A stretch of DNA of 64,000 nucleotides from Vulcanimicrobiota bacterium. Its GTDB lineage: Bacteria > Vulcanimicrobiota > JAJTBE01. The translations under genes were made by a program, and so were the position numbers. Shown piece after piece: positions 8,810 to 18,025 of this stretch (position 1 is its first letter; every line of letters begins with the position of its first letter). Under the pieces are notes generated by a model. That model was not told the DNA's origin, ran no database searches, and saw only the letters and a list, made by a program, of their open reading frames with translations. The stretch is from the NCBI GenBank assembly GCA_021107945.1, contig JAIORV010000099.1, forward strand, positions 34,413 through 98,412, in the 5' to 3' direction.

Positions 8810-11350
8810 ATGAATTTTTGTTTTGAAATAATGGAACCGTCACAAGAAAAAATTGATTTTTTTGTTGAGAAATTGAAGGTTTCACCGACCGTGGCAAAGA
8901 CTCTCCTGAATCGCGATATCGAGAATATTGAAGATGCAGAAAAGTTTATAAACGGCACAATCAATGACCTTTACCCACCGTATTTAATTGATGATCTTGA
9001 AAAGGCAGTCGGAATTATTCTTGAGAATGTTGAGCAAGACAATAAAATTCTCATCCATGGTGATTACGACGCCGACGGAGTAACTTCCACAGCCATTCTC
9101 ATTAAGGCGCTGGAAAGAATAGACGGCAAAGTCGGTTATTACATACCCGACAGGTTTGACGAAGGTTACGGATTCTCTCCCGATGCAATAAAGATGGCGC
9201 AGGATGAGGGATACAGCCTCATAGTCACGGTCGATTGCGGATCTTCAAACTATGAGGAAGTGAAGAAGGCAAGAGAAAGTGGGATCCAGGTTATTATCAC
9301 AGATCACCATGAAGTGCCCGAGAATCAACCCGATGCCGATGCATTCGTAAATGTAAAAAAACCCGGGGACAACTATCCGTTCAAACATCTTTCCGGGGCT
9401 GGAGTTGCGATCAAGCTTGTTTCGGCGCTTTATTCCGAGATAGGTCGTGAAGACTGGGTTGATTTCCTGGATTTGGCGGCTATAGGAACCGTTGCGGACG
9501 TAGTCCCTCTCATTTCAGAGAATCGTCTGATAGTAAGAGAAGGTCTCAAACTCCTTAACAAGAGAAAAATTCCCGGAATAGCTTCGCTTCTATCGACGGT
9601 AGGCTCCCGTAAGGTTAAACTGGCTCCCTGGGATATCAGTTTTGTCATAGCTCCGAGAATAAATGCGGCAGGCAGACTTGCAGACGCCACGGTGGCTCTC
9701 AAATTTCTGCTCGAGGAGGATCCGGTCAAGGCAAGTGAGTTGACTCAGCAATTAATAAAGATGAATGAAGAGAGACAGAAGGTTGAGGGAGTCATAAAAA
9801 AAGAGATTGACAAGATGCTAAACGAGAACCCCGACCTTTTATCCGAGCCGGCATGGGTATTCGGCTCCGAGGGATGGCATCAGGGAGTAATAGGGATAGT
9901 TGCCTCACGATATTCCGAGTCACATAAAAGGCCTGTTTTCCTTATAAGTTTCGGAGAAGACGGGATGGGCAGAGGATCCGCCCGTTGCAATGAAGACTAC
10001 AGTGTATATGAAGCCCTTGAAGCTTCCAGAGATTTGCTAATACATTATGGTGGTCATCGTTTTGCCGGCGGTTTCACTCTTGAGAAGAAAAATATTGAGA
10101 AGCTGAAAGAACGGGTAAGCAGCAAGGAGCTTTTTTCACGCATGAAAAAGCCTGTCCGTGTTGATGCCGAGTTATATCCCGATGAGGTTTCTCTTAATCT
10201 TGCCAGGGAGATTGATTTACTTGCTCCTTTTGGCGAGGGAAATCCAAAACCCCTGTTCCTCAGCCGCATGGTGAGGTTTCAATCAGTGACCACCGTGGGC
10301 ACGAACGATAGACACCTAAAATTATGGATTTCACTTGATAGAAATCTGGCGACCAATGTCAAGGGGATTGCCTTTGGAAAGGGAGGAATGGCAACGGAGA
10401 TTCTGGGCAATGATTTATATTATGATGTTCTATACAACCTTGACATTGACACATGGAATAAACAGGAGGAAATTTCTTTTAAAATATCGAGATTTATAAA
10501 ACCCGGGGATGATTGTTACAGGATAATTGCCGGACTGGAAGAGATAGCGATTAATCGTGAATCGGAACAAACCGATAGCGAATGGAGAATTGTCGATGCC
10601 AGGAGAGTCATTGACAGAAGGAAATATATCCGAAACTTGCATAAATCAAGGAAAAAAAGTCTTATTCTTACGAGAAACAGAAGGCAAATGGATGTACTTT
10701 CCAGCAACCTCAATCGTGAGGGCGTGGAATGCGGTGATTTTTTCAACAAGGAATCCTGGAAGCCTGACAAGTATATATTTATTTCCCCCGTGGATAAAAT
10801 CGACAAGAACCTTGGTTTCGAGGAGATCATATTTTATCACCCGCCATTTCATTTCAGTCATTTCAATAATGATATCTTTCTTGAAGATAGTATAAAACGA
10901 GTACATATGTTATTCGGAGATGAGGATGTCTCAAGGGAGGAAGCTAATCAGGAAATCCTTGCCCCCGGCAGGGAAACGCTTTTAAGAATTTACGATTGCC
11001 TGAAAAAAATATCCAAAAAAGAAAACAAAGATTCCATAAGGACACAACCCGACAGAATCTCAAAACTTTTTAAAGATCCTGCAATCAAACCCATAACGGT
11101 AATTGTAGCTATTAAAATTTTCAGCGATCTTAATCTTCTGGAGTATCAAAAACAGGGAAATGAAGTCATTGTTACATTCAAAGAGAGCGGCAAAAACGAC
11201 CTTAATCAGTCGAACACATTTCTCTCCCATCAGAAAACCAGGGGGAATTTCCAGACACTAAAGAAACTTCTTCTGAAATCATTCCTTGATGATTTCGAGG
11301 AGCAAGTTCACAAAATCATACACTCTGCAACAAATTGCAAGGAGGAATAG
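8810..11350 (+). CDS. recJ: Single-stranded-DNA-specific exonuclease RecJ
   Basis: RecJ degrades single-stranded DNA 5' to 3' in recombination and mismatch repair. I chose ATG 8810 because GGAAGG lies about 12 bases upstream; the frame is open further up but would overlap gltX. The product is 846 residues. DHH-family metal ligands are present: HGDYDADGVTS, VDCGSSN, TDHHEVPEN, DLAAIGTVADVVPL. DHHA1 has GGHRFAGGF. The OB-fold lies around residues 470-580. A long C-terminal region (from about 590) resembles the extension of Firmicutes-type RecJ. apt begins two bases after the stop. The recJ-apt order is well known from Bacillus-type genomes and supports the assignment. Confidence 0.95.
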   Translation: MNFCFEIMEPSQEKIDFFVEKLKVSPTVAKTLLNRDIENIEDAEKFINGTINDLYPPYLIDDLEKAVGIILENVEQDNKILIHGDYDADGVTSTAILIKALERIDGKVGYYIPDRFDEGYGFSPDAIKMAQDEGYSLIVTVDCGSSNYEEVKKARESGIQVIITDHHEVPENQPDADAFVNVKKPGDNYPFKHLSGAGVAIKLVSALYSEIGREDWVDFLDLAAIGTVADVVPLISENRLIVREGLKLLNKRKIPGIASLLSTVGSRKVKLAPWDISFVIAPRINAAGRLADATVALKFLLEEDPVKASELTQQLIKMNEERQKVEGVIKKEIDKMLNENPDLLSEPAWVFGSEGWHQGVIGIVASRYSESHKRPVFLISFGEDGMGRGSARCNEDYSVYEALEASRDLLIHYGGHRFAGGFTLEKKNIEKLKERVSSKELFSRMKKPVRVDAELYPDEVSLNLAREIDLLAPFGEGNPKPLFLSRMVRFQSVTTVGTNDRHLKLWISLDRNLATNVKGIAFGKGGMATEILGNDLYYDVLYNLDIDTWNKQEEISFKISRFIKPGDDCYRIIAGLEEIAINRESEQTDSEWRIVDARRVIDRRKYIRNLHKSRKKSLILTRNRRQMDVLSSNLNREGVECGDFFNKESWKPDKYIFISPVDKIDKNLGFEEIIFYHPPFHFSHFNNDIFLEDSIKRVHMLFGDEDVSREEANQEILAPGRETLLRIYDCLKKISKKENKDSIRTQPDRISKLFKDPAIKPITVIVAIKIFSDLNLLEYQKQGNEVIVTFKESGKNDLNQSNTFLSHQKTRGNFQTLKKLLLKSFLDDFEEQVHKIIHSATNCKEE

Positions 11351-11352
11351 AC

Positions 11353-11886
11353 ATGGCTCAGCAAACAGTAGAAGCATACTTAAAGGAAAAAATCAGAGAT
11401 CTACCCGATTGGCCCGTGGAGGGAGTATTATTCAGGGATATAACACCGGTCCTGGAGGATCCGGAGGCATTCAAAACCGCTATTGACTCACTTTCTGAAT
11501 TGATGAAGGATCTGGATTTCTCTAAAATCGTTGCTGTGGAATCAAGAGGATTTATATTCGGCGGAGCGCTGGCACACAAAATGGGTAAGGGATTCGTAAT
11601 TGTCAGGAAACCCGGAAAATTGCCCTGTGAGACTATCGCCCACAGTTATGAGCTTGAATATGGCAAGGACACCCTCGAGATGCACAATGACTCGATTAAA
11701 CCCGGAGAAAAAGTTGTAATTCTGGACGACCTCATTGCAACCGGCGGATCAGCCAAAGCAACCGCAATGCTCGTGGAAAAACTCGGTGGCAAAGTCGAAG
11801 CTATTGTATTCCTCATCGAACTGGAATTCCTGAAAGGCAAGGAAAAACTGAAAGAATATGATGTTTTCTCAGTAGTGAAATATTAA
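11353..11886 (+). CDS. apt: Adenine phosphoribosyltransferase
   Basis: The 177-residue enzyme salvages adenine with PRPP to give AMP. The ATG at 11353 has a perfect AAGGAGG nine bases upstream, placed inside the 3' end of recJ. The PRPP-binding loop is VVILDDLIATGGSAKA, and the substrate region VESRGFIFGGALA is typical of Apt. Length and order match the family. It is translationally linked to recJ. The relA gene that often follows in Firmicutes is absent; the next gene is unrelated and 270 bases away. Confidence 0.95.
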   Translation: MAQQTVEAYLKEKIRDLPDWPVEGVLFRDITPVLEDPEAFKTAIDSLSELMKDLDFSKIVAVESRGFIFGGALAHKMGKGFVIVRKPGKLPCETIAHSYELEYGKDTLEMHNDSIKPGEKVVILDDLIATGGSAKATAMLVEKLGGKVEAIVFLIELEFLKGKEKLKEYDVFSVVKY

Positions 11887-12156
11887 AAAGGAAGATGGAA
11901 TAAGGAAAAAGGAATTCTGAATACGGAGGTCGGAAGCTGGAGGTGGGAAGTTGGATGCTGGAAATATAAGGTTTGAATTCCAATTTCCAACTTATAATTT
12001 CAAACATCTATTTTGGAGAAATTAAAGTTTATTCTCTATTTCTCCTCTGCGATCTCTGCGATCTCTGCGTTAAAAAACACTTATTCGACAGTCTTATTTC
12101 TTTGTGCTCTCTGCGTTGAATTGATACAATTAATCGAAGGGAGAAATTTACTTTAG
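11887..12156. repeat. Intergenic gap with purine-rich and GCAGAG repeats
   Basis: No gene. Bases 11890-11960 are made of the GGAAGATGGAATAAGGAAAA and GGAGGTCGGAAG words that recur in other gaps. Bases 12045-12120 carry the TCTGCGATCTCTGCGTT family. Confidence 0.55.
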
Positions 12157-13224
12157 ATGAAGAAAAACAATCTCATTTTCCTTGTTCTATTAATCGCTGT
12201 ATCTTTTTTTTTATTTTCTCACCCAGCTTACGCAAAAAAATCAGGGCTCCTGCTGGGTTTAAGGAGTGATACTCCGAACCCGAAGGTTGAAGGACATCGT
12301 GGTTATGTCCCTCCACAGGTTCACAGATACAGGACTATATGGATTTACCCCCGGGGAAATACTTTGGGAATTAATATGGGGAACAGGATCATTGTCCCCC
12401 GTGACACAGGCTTCTGGGAAGTGGGTGTCAGGCGGATGAAAAAAAAGACCACCCTTAAAGTGGGAAAGAAGACTGTAAATAAGACATGGATCGAGGATAT
12501 TCCGTATGCCGTGCCACTGGGAAAGAGACCCCATCCGAAATTCAAGAATTACACGGAGCATACAAACGGTCTTGTTGACCTATCCCTTTTATTTGTGGGG
12601 AATAATTACCTTTGTGTTGACGGATGTACAGCGGGTTACAGTCAGGGGGCGGCGCATACCTTTGCAGGCAGTTTTCTCAGGATGCATCCCCTGGACAACT
12701 TGAAAAAGAGTGTGAAAATAACTCAGATATATTCAAAGAACGCAAACAAAGTGTTGATGAAATGTGCCGATGATTATTTCAAAAAACATCCGGATACAAG
12801 GGAAAGACTCTTCGAAAAAGGGATTCTCGATGCATGGGGACTCATCCGGCAAAGCGGACACTGGGTAACACGGGGGTTCCTTAATTATAAATCGGAGGTA
12901 GTCAGGGGACATTTCGCCCACTATGATATAACCCTGAAGCCACCGGCGAAACTTGTCTCATACGACAAACTCGCGCCTTCCTGGAGTGTGATTAAAAGGA
13001 ATATGCCCGGTGCACTTGATGCTTTTTCATCACCCGAGGGCGATATTCTCGGCGTCATGACCGATAAAATTCTATACCTCTACCTTCATAAAGGCAATAA
13101 TGTAAATTTTCGAAAACCTACCCTCGAAATAGATCTGCGAAAAAACGAATGCGCTATTATGATTCAGTGGGCTACAGGTGATTTTGTCAATAAATGGACT
13201 CAGATAATAAAGAAGATCCTTTGA
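12157..13224 (+). CDS. Secreted protein of unknown function
   Basis: The 355-residue protein has a clear cleavable signal peptide (residues 1-26, ending HPAYA). I do not recognise the mature part. It has an early segment with IIVPRDTGFWEVGVRR, a middle segment with two cysteines (LCVDGCTAGY, near 155) and a C-terminus rich in beta-strand and lysine. The phrase 'IVPRDTGFW' resembles a motif seen in several exported proteins of unknown function, but I would not give it a name. It stands alone, 270 bases after apt and just before a tandem repeat array. It probably acts in the periplasm or outside the cell. Confidence 0.75.
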   Translation: MKKNNLIFLVLLIAVSFFLFSHPAYAKKSGLLLGLRSDTPNPKVEGHRGYVPPQVHRYRTIWIYPRGNTLGINMGNRIIVPRDTGFWEVGVRRMKKKTTLKVGKKTVNKTWIEDIPYAVPLGKRPHPKFKNYTEHTNGLVDLSLLFVGNNYLCVDGCTAGYSQGAAHTFAGSFLRMHPLDNLKKSVKITQIYSKNANKVLMKCADDYFKKHPDTRERLFEKGILDAWGLIRQSGHWVTRGFLNYKSEVVRGHFAHYDITLKPPAKLVSYDKLAPSWSVIKRNMPGALDAFSSPEGDILGVMTDKILYLYLHKGNNVNFRKPTLEIDLRKNECAIMIQWATGDFVNKWTQIIKKIL

Positions 13225-13267
13225 TTAGGAAATTAGGGGGGTTATCTCTTAGGAAATTAGGAAACCG

Positions 13268-13531
13268 GATAAATGAATGCTGAATCTGTAAGATGGACGT
13301 CCCCATCCCGATAAACGGATGGCGAATCTGTAGGAGGGACGTCCCCGTCCCGATAAACGGATGGCGAATCTGTAAGATGGACGTCCCCGTCCCGATAAAC
13401 GGATGGCGAATCTGTAGGAGGGACGTCCCCGTCCCGATAAACAAAAAACGACAAACGCAGGTTCTATAGGAGGGGTTTCCTAACCCAGATAAACGGATGG
13501 TAGATCTTATAAGATGGACGTCCCCGTCCCG
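13268..13531. repeat. Tandem array of 42-bp REP-like hairpin units
   Basis: About six units: three nearly identical 42-bp units (from 13310, 13352 and 13394), a degenerate first unit (13268-13309), a diverged unit (13436-13486) and a last one (13487-13531). Each has a small inverted repeat GGGACG-TCCC-CGTCCC. Alternate units differ as GTAGGAGGGACG and GTAAGATGGACG, a higher-order pattern. Single relatives lie at 58040-58070 and, in a GGGGTTTCC variant, at 22847-22870. Minus-strand open frames across the array are by-products of its period being a multiple of three. Confidence 0.85.
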
Positions 13532-13551
13532 ACAGCAGGTATCTACACCGC

Positions 13552-15558
13552 CTACTGCCCTACCTCCGCCGCCGCCTGGATGTATTCGATTCCCTTATCT
13601 CTGAGCACTTCACCGGCAGACTGCTCTTCCATTCCCTGTGCGATCAATTCCTGCGCCTGATTCATCATCTCATCGGCGCGGAATTTATCATCTATACCGT
13701 CATTTTTCAGGCTTTCGCCATTTTTCATTAATTCCCGGGCTTTCTGGAGGAGCGCAAGTCCTTCTTTTTCTTTTGCCTGACCCACTTGTTCCTGTGCAAT
13801 ACCGCTATATATCAGATTCAGACCCTTCTCCTGCACCTTTAGCGACCCGGCGGATGCTGTCATACCTTTTTCGATCTTCTTGAGACCTTTTTTCTTTTGT
13901 ATTTTCGCGGAGCCTTCGATCATTCGACCCTCGATGAATTCCATGAATCCCCCGGATTGAGTCCCAAGAGCCTGCTCACTTTTCTCAACGCCGGTCATTG
14001 CCTGCTCGACGCCTTCCTTAACAATTCCGAGGCCTTCTTTTTCCTTTTCCATACCAGCTTGAAACTTTTCAAGTCCCGATTGTTGACGCACTTTCCCATG
14101 ATCCGCATGCTTAATACCCCTACCGATATCCTTCATTCCATCGCGATGGAGCTTCTTGCCTTCTTTTTTTACGGATTTACCTATCTGTTCAAGGTTGTCT
14201 GCTTCTTCAAACAATTCCCCTGCTTGTTCCTTCTCCAGACCGGCTTCCTTTCGAAGACCCTTTGCAATTTTATTCTTCTTTTTGGCAATCTGTCTGTGCT
14301 CCCAGGCGTCTTTCTTGATGCCCGCGGATTCTCTCCTCATAAGCTCAGCCTGCTTCTTGAGCATCAATGCTTCCTGCTCCTCACGCTTCGCTTGCACAAG
14401 CAGAGCTTTCGAAGTTTCCATATACCGGGTTCCGCGTCCCATCTCGCTCATTCCCTGGTTCCTCATACACCAGCCAACATGCCAACTGAAGGGACAAGAC
14501 ATTTGGAAATTGCTGTTAAGATAGTTGTTATATCCGTATTTATACCATGCCTGCCCTGCGCGCATGAACCGCTTACTTCTTTTCTTCTCGGCTTTTGCAT
14601 GCCGAAGCATCTTTGCGGCCTTTGCCTCGAGTTCTGCTGCTTTCTTGTGAAGCTTTTCCGATTTCGCTTCCTCGGATTTTGCAATATCTATATTATTCTT
14701 TGCCGATTCGTTAAGTTGATCCGCCTTGCCTGTCTTGAAATCGGCATTGTCATCAAGCTCCTCTGCCTCGACCCTCTGAGCGAATGCCTGATCAACCTTC
14801 TGCTCGCCTTGTGAAACTTTTTCCATACCCGATATAAGCTTGTCACGTCCCTGATCCTTGAGACCAAGCCCTTTCTCGACCTGTGAGGTTCCACCCTCGA
14901 CCTGCTTCAGACCTTTTTTCTCAATTCTCTGACCCGATCCCTCGCGGCGGATTCCCTTTCCAATTTTGACTCCGCCCTTGTACTTATCTTTTGCCGCAGG
15001 CTTTTCTTCCTTTATTCCCTGGGCAATTGTGCCCAGACCACTCATCTCAATATCAGCGGCTTGCTTCTCATCAATGACCCCGCGGGCAAACTGCCTTGCG
15101 CCCTTTGTTTTGACTTTACAGGCGGCTTCATCCCAGCGAAGCCCCTGTTCTATAAGGGAGACGCCCTCGGATTCATCACCGGCCGCAGTTTTCTTGTCCG
15201 CGATACCTGATTCTATAAGCTGAGCTCCATCAGTTTTCTGTTCCCCTGCCTCTATAATCTGTCCTTCGCCATCATCAACTTTGGCTTGAGCTTTTTCCTG
15301 CTCGACTGCAGCTTTTTTGGACTTATGACGACCTACAACCTCATGCATCTTGCCCTTGAGCTTCAACTCAGCACCTTTTTTGATCTCTTCAAGCCCCTCC
15401 TGAGCAAGCTCTTCCGCGGCGTTATAGACGTCGCTTTCGTCAACAACCGATCTATCTTCAATCTCTTTTTTTGCTTTTTTCCCCTGAACCTTGCCCGGAG
15501 CGCCGACATGTACGGCATTGCGGGCAGGATCAACTGACATATTTTTAGGTATCGACAT
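13552..15558 (-). CDS. Large helical protein built on an exact 21-residue Gly repeat
   Basis: I do not recognise this 668-residue protein. The start at 15558 (MSIPKN) is chosen because GAGGTG lies about eight bases upstream; the frame stays open 24 codons further. Two blocks repeat with an exact 21-residue period: residues 111-257 (7 units; Gly at 111, 132, 153, 174, 195, 216, 237) and 474-662 (9 units; Gly at 474, 495, 516, 537, 558, 579, 600, 621, 642). The unit is GxxxIxxGI followed by 12 charged residues, with Gly at positions 1 and 8, i.e. three heptads. Between the blocks lies a Lys/Glu/Ala-rich helical stretch (258-473) holding a compact aromatic/Cys module (about 337-368: AWYKYGYNNYL, CPFSWHVGWC). 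There is no signal peptide or membrane segment. Composition is very high in K, E, G and A. It may be a structural or scaffold protein. Confidence 0.8.
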   Translation of the reverse strand: MSIPKNMSVDPARNAVHVGAPGKVQGKKAKKEIEDRSVVDESDVYNAAEELAQEGLEEIKKGAELKLKGKMHEVVGRHKSKKAAVEQEKAQAKVDDGEGQIIEAGEQKTDGAQLIESGIADKKTAAGDESEGVSLIEQGLRWDEAACKVKTKGARQFARGVIDEKQAADIEMSGLGTIAQGIKEEKPAAKDKYKGGVKIGKGIRREGSGQRIEKKGLKQVEGGTSQVEKGLGLKDQGRDKLISGMEKVSQGEQKVDQAFAQRVEAEELDDNADFKTGKADQLNESAKNNIDIAKSEEAKSEKLHKKAAELEAKAAKMLRHAKAEKKRSKRFMRAGQAWYKYGYNNYLNSNFQMSCPFSWHVGWCMRNQGMSEMGRGTRYMETSKALLVQAKREEQEALMLKKQAELMRRESAGIKKDAWEHRQIAKKKNKIAKGLRKEAGLEKEQAGELFEEADNLEQIGKSVKKEGKKLHRDGMKDIGRGIKHADHGKVRQQSGLEKFQAGMEKEKEGLGIVKEGVEQAMTGVEKSEQALGTQSGGFMEFIEGRMIEGSAKIQKKKGLKKIEKGMTASAGSLKVQEKGLNLIYSGIAQEQVGQAKEKEGLALLQKARELMKNGESLKNDGIDDKFRADEMMNQAQELIAQGMEEQSAGEVLRDKGIEYIQAAAEVGQ

Positions 15559-15591
15559 CCGGATCACCTCATTCATTAAACCTGCCAAATA

Positions 15592-15659
15592 TAAAAAACA
15601 ACAGGCTTTCCCTCCATTAAATGATATCATGGGTTCATGTTAAAATCAAAGCCTGTTGT
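15592..15659 (-). terminator. Rho-independent terminator with a long loop
   Basis: On the minus strand a perfect 12-bp stem (ACAACAGGCTTT at 15648-15659 pairing with 15598-15609) encloses a 38-base loop and is followed by a run of six Ts. It sits just after the DUF4097 gene (which ends at 15688) and just before the 21-residue-repeat gene, so it should end transcription of the former. Confidence 0.75.
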
Positions 15660-15687
15660 GTTAAGAATATGTTAACATTGGGACTAA

Positions 15688-16929
15688 TTATCTTCTTATT
15701 TTAATTCTCCCGCTGTTTGATTTCAAGCTTATCTCAGGATGATCTATCATATCGGAATCCGAAAGGTATCCTTCCAGGAATTTCTCTTCCGCTGAATCCT
15801 GTTTGCAAAGCTTCGCCCCGTTATCGATATACCCTGATCTTGTCTTTGCCGTTATTTTCCCGTCGCATTCTCCGGGCAGTCTGAGGACAATGTATCCCGA
15901 GTTTGTCTTTGCTTCGAGTTTCGATCCCTCTTCGAGAACCTCCACATCAGCCTCGATACTTCCCGATGATGTTCTCGCTGTCAGGGTCTCAACGGTAATC
16001 TTCCTTGCCTCGATATCGCCGCTTGAAGTTTTAAGTTGAAATGCTCCCATGGATCTTTCAATCTCGATATCGCCGGAATTTCCGGACAGTGCAGCTTCAC
16101 CGGACAGGTCGGTCATCTCGATATCCCCTGATGCGGACTTGCAGTTTATTTTACCTTCCAGCGTTGCTCCTTCTATGTCGCCGGATCTGCTCTGAAGGTC
16201 AATATCACCGGACAATTTGAAAAGCTCTATGTCGCCGCTGACAGTTGAAACTGAAATTGAGCCTATGACCTCGCTGATTCGAACATCTCCGCTTACACTC
16301 TTGATTTTTAGATCTCCATCGGCGATATCAACTTCTATGTCCGAGTCGTTTGTGGAAATGGAAGCTTTCTCTCCACCGAATTTCTGAAGAAAAACATCGC
16401 AGGAGCGTCCTTTTATATCAATATTTCCCGGTATTTGCCGCAAATTTAACTCACCGTCACGAGCTTTGATAGAAATTGGCACTGCGCGGGGCGACCTGAT
16501 TTCCATATCAATTTTTTCACAACGGGTTTTACAGGCCTTATGATTGGAAATGTTAAGGATGCCGTTCTCCCGCCTGAATTTCAAACATCCCACATGCTCC
16601 CTGTCAACATTGATTACAGCTTCCGGGGATTCCTTCCCTTTCAGGTATAAATCCAGCTCTCCCGACAGGTTTATTCTGACTGATTCGACGCCGGCAAGTG
16701 AAACATCCCCAGTATTTTCTTCTTCTATTTCTTCAGTCGTTCCCACATCTTCTTTTTCCCATGCATCTTCACAATCTTCAAGAACCGCCATTTCATCATC
16801 TACCGGCAGCATATCAAAATGCTCCTCCAGCGCATCCAGGAGATGTTGTCCTTCCTCCGGGTTGACAGTGCCGTCTTTTATCATTTTCAATACTTTTTCA
16901 ACCGGACTCTCCATTTCTCTATCACTCAC
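15688..16929 (-). CDS. DUF4097/YvlB-like beta-helix protein
   Basis: The 413-residue protein has an N-terminal short helical domain (about 1-40: EKVLKMIKDGTVNPEEG) like the one that opens YvlB and related proteins. An acidic linker follows to about 85, then a right-handed beta-solenoid of repeated SGDIE words (SVSGDVRIS, TVSGDIELF, RSGDIEG, SASGDIEMT, NSGDIEI, SSGDIEAR) as in DUF4097. It ends with SNSGRIKIRR. There is no signal peptide or membrane helix. Family knowledge: DUF4097 proteins are often linked to envelope-stress or LiaG-like systems, but function is not established. The GTG at 16929 gives little room for a ribosome site; ATG 16914 is an alternative start. A terminator follows at 15592-15659. 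Confidence 0.8.
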   Translation of the reverse strand: MSDREMESPVEKVLKMIKDGTVNPEEGQHLLDALEEHFDMLPVDDEMAVLEDCEDAWEKEDVGTTEEIEEENTGDVSLAGVESVRINLSGELDLYLKGKESPEAVINVDREHVGCLKFRRENGILNISNHKACKTRCEKIDMEIRSPRAVPISIKARDGELNLRQIPGNIDIKGRSCDVFLQKFGGEKASISTNDSDIEVDIADGDLKIKSVSGDVRISEVIGSISVSTVSGDIELFKLSGDIDLQSRSGDIEGATLEGKINCKSASGDIEMTDLSGEAALSGNSGDIEIERSMGAFQLKTSSGDIEARKITVETLTARTSSGSIEADVEVLEEGSKLEAKTNSGYIVLRLPGECDGKITAKTRSGYIDNGAKLCKQDSAEEKFLEGYLSDSDMIDHPEISLKSNSGRIKIRR

Positions 16930-17074
16930 TCTCTTTTAATTTATTTAACTCTTTGATTGCTATAATCGTTTCAATATTTCCTTTCTCAAGACCTTCCAGA
17001 ACTTTGAGCGCATATCGTTTATTTTATTTGTCTTTTGGCTTTTCGAACTGCAAAGGGATTCGAATAGCACTTCC

Positions 17075-18025
17075 CTACAACTTCCCCCCGTTTTTCTTTA
17101 AAACTTCCGTTACTTTCTTTTTCCTGGCATCCAATGCGAATTTCAGGGGAGTCTTTCCCTCTTTACTCCTTGCGTTTACATCCGCCTTGTTGGAAATGAG
17201 AATTAAAGCAACTTTTTCGTGTCCTCTCCAGGCGGCCTCGTGAAGTGGCGTTACGCCGTTTGAGTCCCTGGTATTTACCGGCGCTCCCTTTGAGATGAGA
17301 AGTTTTACCATTTCAGCGTGCCCTCCCCTGGCGGCAATCTGAAGCGGCGTGGATTTGCCAGAGCTTTTGGCGTTTACATCTGCACCGACTTTTATTAAAT
17401 ATTTGGCGGCATCTATATGTCCCTTCCATGCGGCACAATGAAGCGGGGTAAGCCCATACTTTGAGGAAGCTTTCACATCTGCTCCCCTGGAAACCAGAAG
17501 CTTTGTCATTTTCAGGTTTCCACCGTTGGCCGCAAGGTGAAGAATCGTCCTTCCTCCCTTGTCCTTTTCACTCACATCTATTTTTGCCCCGTTTGCCAAA
17601 AGAATCTCAATCATCGGGGCATCCCCCCTTGAGACAGCGACATGCAATGCAGTCCACTTGTTGGGTCTCAGGGCGTTTACATCCGCTCCATGAGACAGGA
17701 GAATTTGCATTACATCCGGGTGACCGCTTATTGCCGCAAAATGGAGCGGCGTCAACTGATGCTCCGTCTTTGCGTTAACATTTGCACCTTTTGATAAAAG
17801 AAACTCAACAATCTCAGGTTTACCGCATTCCGACGCGCAATGCAGGGGAGTTTTGCCGTCGCCGTGATGTATCATTACAAGACGTGAATCCTTCTCAATG
17901 AGTCTTTTCATTTTTTGAATACCACCGGTTTTGGCGAATTCATGCATCTCGCAGGCATATATTTTAACGGGAAAAACCATGATAATCGCCATCACCAGAA
18001 TAAGTACCACTATTTTATATTTCAT
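17075..18025 (-). CDS. Secreted ankyrin-repeat protein
   Basis: This is a 316-residue protein with a signal peptide (1-24, ending KIYAC) and about eight ankyrin repeats of 33 residues filling the rest (TPLHCASECGKPEIVEFLL, TPLHFAAISGHPDVMQILL, TALHVAVSRGDAPMIEILL and so on). The capping C-terminus is LKKNGGKL. GGAGG lies nine bases before the ATG. Ankyrin stacks mediate protein binding; in the periplasm they sometimes pair with catalases or act on host proteins when secreted, but no partner gene is next to it. The SP cysteine could be a lipid site, although the preceding residues do not fit a lipobox well. Confidence 0.9.
   Translation of the reverse strand: MKYKIVVLILVMAIIMVFPVKIYACEMHEFAKTGGIQKMKRLIEKDSRLVMIHHGDGKTPLHCASECGKPEIVEFLLSKGANVNAKTEHQLTPLHFAAISGHPDVMQILLSHGADVNALRPNKWTALHVAVSRGDAPMIEILLANGAKIDVSEKDKGGRTILHLAANGGNLKMTKLLVSRGADVKASSKYGLTPLHCAAWKGHIDAAKYLIKVGADVNAKSSGKSTPLQIAARGGHAEMVKLLISKGAPVNTRDSNGVTPLHEAAWRGHEKVALILISNKADVNARSKEGKTPLKFALDARKKKVTEVLKKNGGKL

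Noticed and set aside
13187..13444. Minus-strand frames coding repeated FIGTGTS or VYRDGDV words
   Set aside because: They arise because the 42-bp repeat unit is a multiple of three. They have no start signal and no homology.
13897..14814. A 305-residue plus-strand frame opposite the 21-residue-repeat gene
   Set aside because: The minus-strand gene has exact periodicity, a good ribosome site and sensible composition. The plus-strand frame is rich in Phe, Leu, Cys and His, as expected for the complement of Lys/Glu-rich codons.
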